A program made the position numbers and the translations under genes. A model generated the notes under the pieces. That model ran no database searches and had not been told where the DNA came from. It saw only the letters and a list, made by a program, of their open reading frames with translations. A stretch of 27,631 nucleotides of DNA from Firmicutes bacterium CAG:124 (lineage in GTDB: Bacteria; Bacillota; Clostridia; Oscillospirales; Oscillospiraceae). This document shows positions 6,330-12,100 of this stretch, one piece after another; positions within the stretch are counted from its first letter, which is position 1; each line of letters opens with the position of its first letter. Location: contig HF990582.1 of assembly GCA_000432135.1 (NCBI GenBank), positions 1-27,631 on the forward strand, in the 5' to 3' direction.

Positions 6330-7601
6330 ATGAAACAAAAGAAAAGCGGCTCCGCCCGCCGGATCGTCTGTTTGGTATTGGCCGCCGTGATGCTGCTGGG
6401 CCTTGTCTCAAGCGCCCTCATTATCATGGTCAACGCCGCGTCCAGCTCGGAGATCAAAAAAGAGCTCTCCGGCCTCCGCAATCAGCAGGCAGAGCTCAAA
6501 AAGGAGCGCGAAGCGCTTCAGGCAAAGATCAAGGAAAACCAGACCAAGACCCAGACGCTCGTCGATAAGAAATCCGATATCGACCAGCAGATCAGCATGA
6601 CGCAGGCGTCCATCAACAACCTGAACGAGCAGGTGCAGCAGTACAGCCTGCTGATTGCCAACAAGCAGGCCGAGCTCGAAGCGTCCCAAGCCGAGGAACA
6701 GCGCCTGAACGAGCAGTATAAGACCCGCATCCGCTCCATGGAGGAGACGGGCAATATCTCCTACTGGGCGATTTTGTTCGGCGCGAACAGCTTCTCGGAT
6801 CTGCTGGACAAGATCGACGTGATTCAGGAGATCGCCAAGGCGGACCAGCTGATGCTGGAAAAGATGAAGGCCGTCTCCGAGCAGATCGCATCCGAGCGCA
6901 CGGAGCTTGAGCAGCAGATGGCAGAGCTTGACACGACGCGCGAGGAGCTTGACCAGCAGGAGGCGGAGCTTGAGGCGCAGCGCACCGAGGCCGACAGTCT
7001 GCTGCTGGAAATGATGCAGGCCTACGAGGAAATGAACGCCGATTACGAGCAGAACATGGCCGACGAGGCCGAGCTGTCTGACGAGATTGCCAAGTCCGAG
7101 GCCGCGTATTATGCCGCCCTTTCCAAGGAGGAGGCTGAGCGCATCGCAGCGCTGAACCGGCAGAACAACAACAAAGGCTCGAACAGCAATTCCAGCGGCG
7201 CGACCAACACGGGCGGCTGGCTGTATCCCCTTCCGTATCAGTGTCAGGTCACGGACTCCTATGGCTACCGCACGCACCCGCTGACCGGCAAATACAGCTG
7301 GCACAACGGCGTGGACTTCGGCGCGGCAGCCGGTACGGCGATCCTTGCGACAAAATCCGGCACGGTCACGACGGCGGCCTATTCCGCAGCCTGGGGCTAT
7401 TATGTGGTCATCAACCACGGCGACGGCTATTCCAGCCTCTACGCGCACCAGCCGTCCTGCTCCGTGTCCGTCGGCGATTACGTCACACAGGGACAGACCA
7501 TCGGCTACGTCGGCTCCACCGGCTGGTCGACCGGCCCGCACCTGCACTTCACCATCTACTATAACGGTGCAGACGTCAATCCCTTCAATTACATCGGCTG
7601 A
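6330..7601 (+). CDS. Secreted coiled-coil M23 murein endopeptidase (EnvC/PcsB-like FtsEX partner)
   Basis: A 423-aa exported peptidoglycan hydrolase. A basic N terminus and hydrophobic core (about 11-36, ending VNAAS) form a signal peptide or anchor. Residues about 40-270 are Glu/Gln/Lys-rich coiled coil with ...LDTTREELDQQEAELEAQ repeats, followed by an Asn/Ser-rich linker (about 273-290) and an M23/LytM domain. The zinc and catalytic residues are all present: His325 and Asp329 in HNGVD, His373 in YAHQ, His404 and His406 in HLHF. Unlike E. coli EnvC, whose LytM domain is degenerate, this enzyme should itself cut peptide cross-bridges. It starts 22 bp after ftsX and ends with a strong terminator, which supports a role gated by FtsEX. 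Confidence 0.92.
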   Translation: MKQKKSGSARRIVCLVLAAVMLLGLVSSALIIMVNAASSSEIKKELSGLRNQQAELKKEREALQAKIKENQTKTQTLVDKKSDIDQQISMTQASINNLNEQVQQYSLLIANKQAELEASQAEEQRLNEQYKTRIRSMEETGNISYWAILFGANSFSDLLDKIDVIQEIAKADQLMLEKMKAVSEQIASERTELEQQMAELDTTREELDQQEAELEAQRTEADSLLLEMMQAYEEMNADYEQNMADEAELSDEIAKSEAAYYAALSKEEAERIAALNRQNNNKGSNSNSSGATNTGGWLYPLPYQCQVTDSYGYRTHPLTGKYSWHNGVDFGAAAGTAILATKSGTVTTAAYSAAWGYYVVINHGDGYSSLYAHQPSCSVSVGDYVTQGQTIGYVGSTGWSTGPHLHFTIYYNGADVNPFNYIG

Positions 7602-7609
7602 GTAAACAG

Positions 7610-7651
7610 ATCCTGACCACCGGCTGGGCCGGTGGTCAGGATGATTTTTTG
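7610..7651 (+). terminator. Terminator of the ftsEX-M23 operon
   Basis: A perfect 15-bp stem (7610-7624 with 7628-7642, ATCCTGACCACCGGC and its complement) with a 3-nt loop, followed by GATTTTTTG. It begins 8 nt after the stop codon of the M23 gene. Confidence 0.95.
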
Positions 7652-7653
7652 TC

Positions 7654-7682
7654 TTGTATCTTCTGTCGAAATCTGCTAGAAT
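7654..7682 (+). promoter_or_regulatory. Promoter of the orphan ABC ATPase gene
   Basis: TTGTAT (7654-7659), 17-bp spacer, TAGAAT (7677-7682), placed directly after the operon terminator and 32 bp before the ATG at 7715. Confidence 0.72.
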
Positions 7683-7714
7683 CAGTTTCGAATTCATCGA
7701 ACGGAGACAGTTTT

Positions 7715-8485
7715 ATGGACGCAGTCGCATTGCAGCATATCAAAAAATCCTATACATCCTATTCCAGCGAGATCGTGCTTACCGGCCAGACGCGGCAGAG
7801 CCGCACACGGCAGGTGCTGCGCGATCTCTCCGTCTGTTTCCCCATCGGACAGCTGACGGTCATCGTGGGCCGCAGCGGCTGCGGCAAGAGCACGCTTTTG
7901 AAGCTGCTGGCCGGAAAGGAGCAGCCGGACGCGGGACAGATCGAGATGCCGCAGGGCTGGCACAGCGCGCTTCTCAGCCCGGACCCGTATGTCATCACGT
8001 GGACGAACGTGCAGCGCAACGTCGCCATGGCCTGCGGCGTGGGCAAGACGCCGGAGGAGCGCTATGAAAAGGCCGCCGATTTCGTGCGCCTCGTCGGGCT
8101 GCAGGACTTTGCCGACCTCACCCCGGCGGAGCTTTCCACGGGCATGAAGCAGCGGCTGGGCCTTGCGCGGGTGCTGGCCAGTCAGGCGCAGCTGCTGCTG
8201 ATGGACGAGCCGTTTGCCTCATTGGACTTTCTGACGCGCGGTGAATTACAGTCGCAGCTGCTCGCCATCCAGAAAAAGCTCCCGCGCACCATCGTCCTTG
8301 TCACGCACCAGCTCGAAGAGGCGCTGCTGCTCGGCCAGAAGATCGTCGTCATGCACCCGGACAGCACCATCCGCGAATTTGATCTTTCCGCCCTCCCCTA
8401 CCCGCGCGACGTGGAGCAGCCCGCGCTGCGCGCATTAAAGGCCGAGATCACGGACGAATGCCGGAAGCCCACGGCAAGCGAATAA
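7715..8485 (+). CDS. Orphan ABC transporter ATP-binding protein (SsuB/TauB-like)
   Basis: A 257-aa ABC ATPase most like the nitrate/sulfonate/taurine importer class. Walker A GRSGCGKS (52-59), signature ELSTGMKQRLGLARVL (139-154), Walker B LLLMDEPFASLD (160-171) and H-loop VTHQLEEALLL are clear. Two oddities: residues about 14-33 form an insertion before the first strand is completed, and the Q-loop position reads ALLSPDPYVITW, with serine where glutamine is normal. No permease or binding protein gene is adjacent, so partners are elsewhere or it has a non-transport role. The start at 7715 gives the family N terminus and has GGAG at 7703-7706; a longer frame from 7649 runs through the promoter and is rejected. 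Confidence 0.85.
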   Translation: MDAVALQHIKKSYTSYSSEIVLTGQTRQSRTRQVLRDLSVCFPIGQLTVIVGRSGCGKSTLLKLLAGKEQPDAGQIEMPQGWHSALLSPDPYVITWTNVQRNVAMACGVGKTPEERYEKAADFVRLVGLQDFADLTPAELSTGMKQRLGLARVLASQAQLLLMDEPFASLDFLTRGELQSQLLAIQKKLPRTIVLVTHQLEEALLLGQKIVVMHPDSTIREFDLSALPYPRDVEQPALRALKAEITDECRKPTASE

Positions 8486-8523
8486 CAGACCGGCCTTCGG
8501 CGGATCCGGATGCACCCGCCCGC

Positions 8524-8694
8524 TTATGCAGGGAAACGGCGATATAAGAAGTCTACCGACTCCACGATGGTATTCAGAAGAAATCTGTCCATCCGGTCGA
8601 TCACGCGGCCCCGCAGGCCTTGCGGGACCGGATAAATGACCTCCGCAATGCTGCCGGCAATCGCGGCGGCAGAGAAAAAACGACGTTCAGCCAT
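8524..8694 (-). CDS. Small unknown ORF (56 aa) coupled to the TSUP pair
   Basis: An open frame of 56 codons starting MAERRFFSAAAIAGSIAEV and ending DFLYRRFPA. Its ATG overlaps the stop of the upstream TSUP gene by 8 nt in the arrangement ATGGCTGA, the same kind of overlap as between the two TSUP genes, so it could be the third cistron of that operon. The first half is mildly hydrophobic with small residues and the second half amphipathic and Arg-rich. I do not recognise the family. The ribosome site is weak, as expected for coupling. It may be a spurious frame; evidence is position and an otherwise unexplained gap. Confidence 0.45.
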   Translation of the reverse strand: MAERRFFSAAAIAGSIAEVIYPVPQGLRGRVIDRMDRFLLNTIVESVDFLYRRFPA

Positions 8695-9070
8695 CTGGCT
8701 TGCTCTGTTTCAGCCCCTTTAAAATGATCTCCGACAGTCCGACCAGAACCAGAAACCCGCCGAACAGCTTCCGCAGCAGCTCCGCGTCCACGTTCTGGGC
8801 CAGCAGCGCGCCGCCCACGGCGCAGACGCTGCCTGCAAGGGCTGCGGGCCAGACTGCACGCCAGACGATCTGCTTATTTTTGATATGAAAGATCAGCGCG
8901 CAGGCCGCACAGGGAAGAAAATACAGCAGATTCACACCCTGCGCCGCTCGCTGCTCCATGGACAGGACAGCGGTCATCCAGACCATCAGCAGGCTTCCGC
9001 CGCCGATGCCGAAGCCCGATAAAACGCCGCAGACAAGCCCTGCGGCAGCGGCTGCAAGCAGCGTCAGCAT
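8687..9070 (-). CDS. TSUP-family (TauE/SafE) half-size permease, second subunit
   Basis: A 127-aa membrane protein with four predicted helices and the TSUP signature GVLSGFGIGGGSLLMVWM (about residues 15-32), usually found at the start of each half of a full-length (about 250-aa) TauE/SafE permease. TSUP proteins move sulfite, sulfonates or other organic anions; the substrate here is unknown. Its ATG overlaps the upstream TSUP stop by 7 nt (ATGCTGA), so the two halves should be made together and probably heterodimerise. The C-terminal tail (LKQSKPDG) is short and charged. Confidence 0.87.
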   Translation of the reverse strand: MLTLLAAAAAGLVCGVLSGFGIGGGSLLMVWMTAVLSMEQRAAQGVNLLYFLPCAACALIFHIKNKQIVWRAVWPAALAGSVCAVGGALLAQNVDAELLRKLFGGFLVLVGLSEIILKGLKQSKPDG

Positions 9071-9435
9071 ACGATCAGGCGGATACCCCCCGCAAGGATC
9101 ACACCGCCGAGGATCAGGTGCAGCGCCCTGGCCGGCATTTTTCGGAACAGAAGCCCCGCAAGAACGCCGCCGGCCGCACCGCCGATGAGATAAGGAAGCG
9201 CGTCCGAAACCGGCAGGCTGTCATGCAGCGCATAGATCACGATCGAAACGATGCACAGCGGCAGGATCACTGCGATTGCGGACGAAAAGGCCGCCTTATC
9301 CTCGAGCCTGCAGAGCCAGATCAGAAGCGGCACGAGCACCATGCCGCCGCCCGCACCAAAAAATCCGTTGACAAATCCTGCCAGCGCACCTGCCAGCAGG
9401 CAGAAGCCGATGCGCGGCTGTGTGTATTCCCGCAT
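9064..9435 (-). CDS. TSUP-family (TauE/SafE) half-size permease, first subunit
   Basis: A 123-aa membrane protein with about four helices and the motif GFVNGFFGAGGGMVLVPLL (about residues 20-38), the N-terminal-half signature of TauE/SafE transporters. The next gene is the matching half, so this is a split TSUP rather than a truncation: both halves have their own start, motif and overlap. The start at 9435 is preceded by a GGGGGG ribosome site at 9443-9448, which is buried in the hairpin at 9439-9485, so translation may depend on opening that structure. Confidence 0.87.
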   Translation of the reverse strand: MREYTQPRIGFCLLAGALAGFVNGFFGAGGGMVLVPLLIWLCRLEDKAAFSSAIAVILPLCIVSIVIYALHDSLPVSDALPYLIGGAAGGVLAGLLFRKMPARALHLILGGVILAGGIRLIVC

Positions 9436-9438
9436 CTG

Positions 9439-9485
9439 AAAACCCCCCTTCCCATGGCATAGTCTGCCGTGAGAAGAGGGGTTTT
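9439..9485 (-). promoter_or_regulatory. 21-bp hairpin covering the TSUP ribosome site
   Basis: Arms 9439-9459 and 9465-9485 pair over 21 positions with one C-A mismatch and two G-U pairs (on the minus-strand RNA) around a 5-nt loop; the outer part is AAAACCCC with GGGGTTTT. On the minus strand it ends TTTTCAG immediately before the ATG at 9435 and contains the only plausible ribosome site. It could be a terminator for the upstream foldase gene, a translational block, or both. Confidence 0.7.
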
Positions 9486-9492
9486 ATACGCG

Positions 9493-9518
9493 AACAGCCG
9501 CCCGGATGGGCGGCTGTT
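9493..9518 (-). terminator. Stem-loop after the PpiC foldase gene
   Basis: A perfect 11-bp stem (AACAGCCGCCC, 9493-9503, with 9508-9518) and 4-nt loop begins 11 nt beyond the stop codon of the foldase gene. No T tract follows on the minus strand, so termination may be weak or may depend on the second hairpin at 9439-9485. Confidence 0.55.
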
Positions 9519-9528
9519 GGAGACGGGA

Positions 9529-11079
9529 TTATTTCGTGGTGAACTTCATACCGAACGGAACGGTCGTGTACGCGTTGTCGCCGACAACGCCGTCATGCCA
9601 CGCGTTGTAATCCGCAGTGCGCAGAGCATTTTCAACGAGCGTGTCGCGGTAGGAATTGCCGAAGCCGTCGAAGTACATGACGTGCACGCCATAGGACGTC
9701 TCAACAATACCGGTGTCGCCGGGCTGACGGCTCTCATCGAAGCACCAGTCGTTGAACTCGGTGACCATCTGGCCGGGCATGATGTTCTCATACAGACCGC
9801 CCTCGTCGCCGTTGGAATCGCCGGTATTCTCCTTGGCCAGCTCACCGAAGCTTTCCGCCGTCTTGTCACCGGCGTTGAACTCGGCAAGGATCTCGTCGGC
9901 CTTTGCGCGGGCCTCTTCCATCGCAGTCTCGTCGGAGGTGTCGCTGACGGAGATCAGGATGTGGCGCACGTTCGGGAGCAGATAGTCGTTCGTGCTGCGG
10001 GAGATGTAGTACAGAACGTAGTAAACGCCGCTGTCGTTCGCGATATAGGTCGTGTCGCCTTCCGTGCGGGATGCGTCGAACAGCCAGTCGGCAACGTCGC
10101 TGCTCAGCGAGGAATACAGCTGGTCTTCCTTCAGCGTATAGCTCTCGTCAGCATAACTTTCCTTCGCGGAATCCTGCGCGTTTTCATAGGCTGCGTTGAT
10201 GAAGGCCTGCTCGTCGTGTGCGGTGTCGGCGGCCATCGTGGAGGCCATCTCCTCCTTGAGCGCGGTCAGCTCTTCCTCAGACAGCTCCTCGGTGGTGTCG
10301 CTGCTGTCCGCTGTGCTTTCGTCGCTGCTGTCCGTCGAGGTCTGGAACAGCGAGTCGGAGACGAGGAACTGCCGGTAGGTCACGGCGTCATAGCTGTTGG
10401 GGTTCGCTTCATACTCGGCGGCAATCTCCGCGTCGGTATAGGTGAAGCCGTTGTTGATGGACTGCGCATAGCTGCTTGCAAGCGTTGTAACTTCAAGATA
10501 TTCGCGGAAGCTCTTCTCGCTGCAGCCCGTGCCGTAGACGGCCGCGATATAGCTGTTGCGGTTCATGTTGGAATAGGCGGCGTAGAGATCGAGCGACGTG
10601 AGCTGCGACTCGATGGCAGCCTGCTCCTCCTCGGAAAGCGTGTAGCCGTTGGCTTTGGCCTCGTCGGCGATCGCGTAGACCTCCGCTGCGGTGGTCAGAC
10701 CCTGCTGGGTGAAGAAATCGGCCCAGGTCTCACCGGTGTCGGCGTCATAGGTCTGCTCGTCGAGCGGAGAGTTGGTGTCCAGGATATAGCTCATAAAATC
10801 GCCGTACTGCTCCTGCATGGTGCTGTAGGCGTTTTTATAGAAGTAGTTGACCATAGCCGGGGAAAGGTTGTGGCCGCTGACGGTCGCGGCGGTGGTGTGC
10901 GAGGCAAAGAAGCCGCTGGTCAGCATATAGAAGAAGACAACGATACAGACGACCAGAACGGTGCAGACGGCGATCAGCGTCGTCTTCAGGCCCTTGCTCA
11001 TGCCTTTCTTTGCTTCATTGGCAGTCTCAGGAACTGCTGCCTGTTCCTTGCGCTTGTTTTTTTCACGGGATGCGCTCAT
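9529..11079 (-). CDS. Membrane-anchored PpiC-type peptidyl-prolyl isomerase (PrsA-like foldase)
   Basis: An extracytoplasmic folding factor of 516 aa. A basic cytoplasmic N terminus precedes one helix at about 33-54; there is no lipobox cysteine, so it is anchored by a helix rather than as a PrsA lipoprotein. A SurA/PrsA-like helical region follows, interrupted by an acidic Ser/Thr/Glu tract near residues 245-275 (SSDESTADSSDTTEELSEEE). The parvulin domain starts at VRHILISV and runs through FGELAKENTGDSNGDEGGLY, MVTEFNDWCF and SYGVHVMYFDG (about 375-480). The ATG at 11079 follows AGAGGAAT and a promoter at 11158-11186. A 1.6-kb plus-strand open frame covering the same region is a codon-bias shadow. 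Confidence 0.92.
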   Translation of the reverse strand: MSASREKNKRKEQAAVPETANEAKKGMSKGLKTTLIAVCTVLVVCIVVFFYMLTSGFFASHTTAATVSGHNLSPAMVNYFYKNAYSTMQEQYGDFMSYILDTNSPLDEQTYDADTGETWADFFTQQGLTTAAEVYAIADEAKANGYTLSEEEQAAIESQLTSLDLYAAYSNMNRNSYIAAVYGTGCSEKSFREYLEVTTLASSYAQSINNGFTYTDAEIAAEYEANPNSYDAVTYRQFLVSDSLFQTSTDSSDESTADSSDTTEELSEEELTALKEEMASTMAADTAHDEQAFINAAYENAQDSAKESYADESYTLKEDQLYSSLSSDVADWLFDASRTEGDTTYIANDSGVYYVLYYISRSTNDYLLPNVRHILISVSDTSDETAMEEARAKADEILAEFNAGDKTAESFGELAKENTGDSNGDEGGLYENIMPGQMVTEFNDWCFDESRQPGDTGIVETSYGVHVMYFDGFGNSYRDTLVENALRTADYNAWHDGVVGDNAYTTVPFGMKFTTK

Positions 11080-11157
11080 TTGGGATCATTCCTCTCATAA
11101 GTCTGGGTTTTTGCCCGAAAAAAGCGGGAAGTCATCCCCTCAGGCAATTCAATGCGT

Positions 11158-11186
11158 ATTATACCGAAAAGACGCGCCATATGCAA
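11158..11186 (-). promoter_or_regulatory. Promoter of the PpiC foldase gene
   Basis: Minus-strand TTGCAT (11181-11186), 17-bp spacer and a perfect TATAAT (11158-11163), giving a leader of about 70 nt. It lies just after the terminator of the 6S RNA. Confidence 0.8.
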
Positions 11187-11209
11187 GCATAATTTTGCGG
11201 AATATGCAG

Positions 11210-11245
11210 AAAAAGAAAAGCGCTTTGCCAGAGCAAAGCGCTTTT
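11210..11245 (-). terminator. Terminator of the 6S RNA transcript
   Basis: A perfect 13-bp stem (AAAAGCGCTTTGC, 11216-11228, with 11233-11245) and 4-nt loop. On the minus strand the stem ends in TTTT and continues CTTTTTC. Confidence 0.92.
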
Positions 11246-11468
11246 GGGCCAAAACGTATCCCCGCAGAAGCCGTGCGAATCCAATTATAACCTGCACGAA
11301 AGGGCAGGTGGGTTGCCTCTTTGCTGCTTCTCTGCTTCCAACGTCCACCACCGGTCAAAGCCGTGGGCGGGAGGCCTGCAATCGACAGCAAAAGTTCCGG
11401 CATCCCCTGAATATAATGTGGGTTTAAGTGGACCCGTCACGCACCCCGCAGGGACGCGTCTTTTACGA
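11246..11468 (-). ncRNA. ssrS: 6S RNA
   Basis: The minus strand folds like 6S RNA, which binds the sigma-70 RNA polymerase by mimicking open promoter DNA. A closing helix pairs 11444-11454 with 11259-11269 (TCCCTGCGGGG with TTCTGCGGGGA) and continues with GTGCG/CGCAC. A large internal bubble follows, with a small CCTGC/GCAGG hairpin on its 3' side, then a long imperfect terminal stem that includes GGGATGCCGGAAC, GCAGGCCTCCCGCCC and CCGGTGGTGGACGTTGGAAG. I recognise these blocks from clostridial 6S RNAs. A -10 box TAGAAT (11475-11480 on the minus strand) sets the 5' end near 11468, though its -35 is poor. A terminator follows at once. No open frame here has coding character. Confidence 0.76.
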
Positions 11469-11502
11469 TCTCATATTCTATTGTGGACTGCAGAGGCTGC
11501 GT

Positions 11503-11793
11503 TTATGCCTCCGGCTCTTCCTCGTCCTCGTAGATCAGATCCATCAGCGCACTGTAGACCGCCTCAAGCTCTGCGTCGTCTTCAATGGCCTCAAGGAATT
11601 CCTCGCCGTTTTCCTCCACGGACTTGAGGATGCTGACCTCAAGATCCTCGGCCTCATCGTCGCCGGAGCCTGCCGGAACGAGGGCCAGATAGCGGCTGCC
11701 GTCGTGCTCGAGCTCTGCAAGGACCTCAAGCTCATATTCCTTGCCGTCTTCGTCGGTGATGCTGATGAAATCGTCGCCGTACTGCTGTTCCAT
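11503..11793 (-). CDS. DUF1292 family acidic protein (YrzB-like)
   Basis: A 96-aa, very acidic soluble protein beginning MEQQYGDDFISITDEDGKEYELEVLAEL, the DUF1292 signature, and ending in an Asp/Glu-rich tail. Function is unknown for the family; in Firmicutes it often sits with ireB and ruvX homologues, which are not in this window. CCTCC at 11800-11804 (GGAGG on the minus strand) with 6-nt spacing fixes the start. The stop is only about 23 bp from the 6S RNA -10 box. Confidence 0.9.
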   Translation of the reverse strand: MEQQYGDDFISITDEDGKEYELEVLAELEHDGSRYLALVPAGSGDDEAEDLEVSILKSVEENGEEFLEAIEDDAELEAVYSALMDLIYEDEEEPEA

Positions 11794-11827
11794 GGGAAGC
11801 CTCCGTATCGTTTGCTTTCATGCTCCT

Positions 11828-11856
11828 ATTCTAACCGGAAGACCGTATAAAATCAA
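11828..11856 (-). promoter_or_regulatory. Promoter of the DUF1292 gene
   Basis: Minus-strand TTGATT (11851-11856), 17-bp spacer and TAGAAT (11828-11833), about 35 bp before the start codon. Confidence 0.68.
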
Positions 11857-11985
11857 GAGGAATTTGCTGACCGTTTCCGCGAATTGCGCGGTACAATGCC
11901 GGATTTGTTGCAAATATATCCGAATATTCGATATTTTCCACAGAAAATGCACGCAAAAACAGGAAGAATAAAATGCGTGCATGGA

Positions 11986-12037
11986 TTTCAAAATTTGTTT
12001 TCAAAATAATTGACAGATGTGTTATAATCATTAAGAT
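11986..12037 (+). promoter_or_regulatory. Promoter region of the class A PBP gene
   Basis: A perfect TATAAT (12023-12028) has TTCAAA 17 bp upstream (12000-12005). A perfect TTGACA (12010-12015) lies only 7 bp before that -10 but 16 bp before TAAGAT (12032-12037), so two overlapping promoters are possible. The direct repeat TTTCAAAAT occurs at 11986-11994 and 11999-12007, the second over the first -35. Upstream, 11857-11985 is AT-rich and gene-free, with the palindrome CGAATATTCG (11921-11930) and an ATGCACGC/GCGTGCAT inverted repeat (11947-11954, 11975-11982). Confidence 0.7.
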
Positions 12038-12100
12038 AAAATGCGATTATGCGGCGCTGCGCCGCCTGCCTGTATGCCAGAGCAAACATGGAGGTTCCGT

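Noticed and set aside
8486..8523. CCGGCC/GGCGG stem after the ABC ATPase gene as a terminator.
   Set aside because: Five pairs with a bulge and no T tract; too weak to support.
9469..11100. Plus-strand open frame of 543 codons opposite the foldase gene.
   Set aside because: It mirrors the PpiC gene; low-complexity Val/Gly/Arg composition, no domain, and runs across the hairpins. It results from GC-rich codon use.
11921..11930. Palindrome CGAATATTCG as a specific operator.
   Set aside because: Short, in AT-rich DNA, and matches no binding consensus I can name with confidence.
12010..12028. TTGACA and TATAAT read as one promoter.
   Set aside because: Only 7 bp apart; each must belong to a different promoter register.
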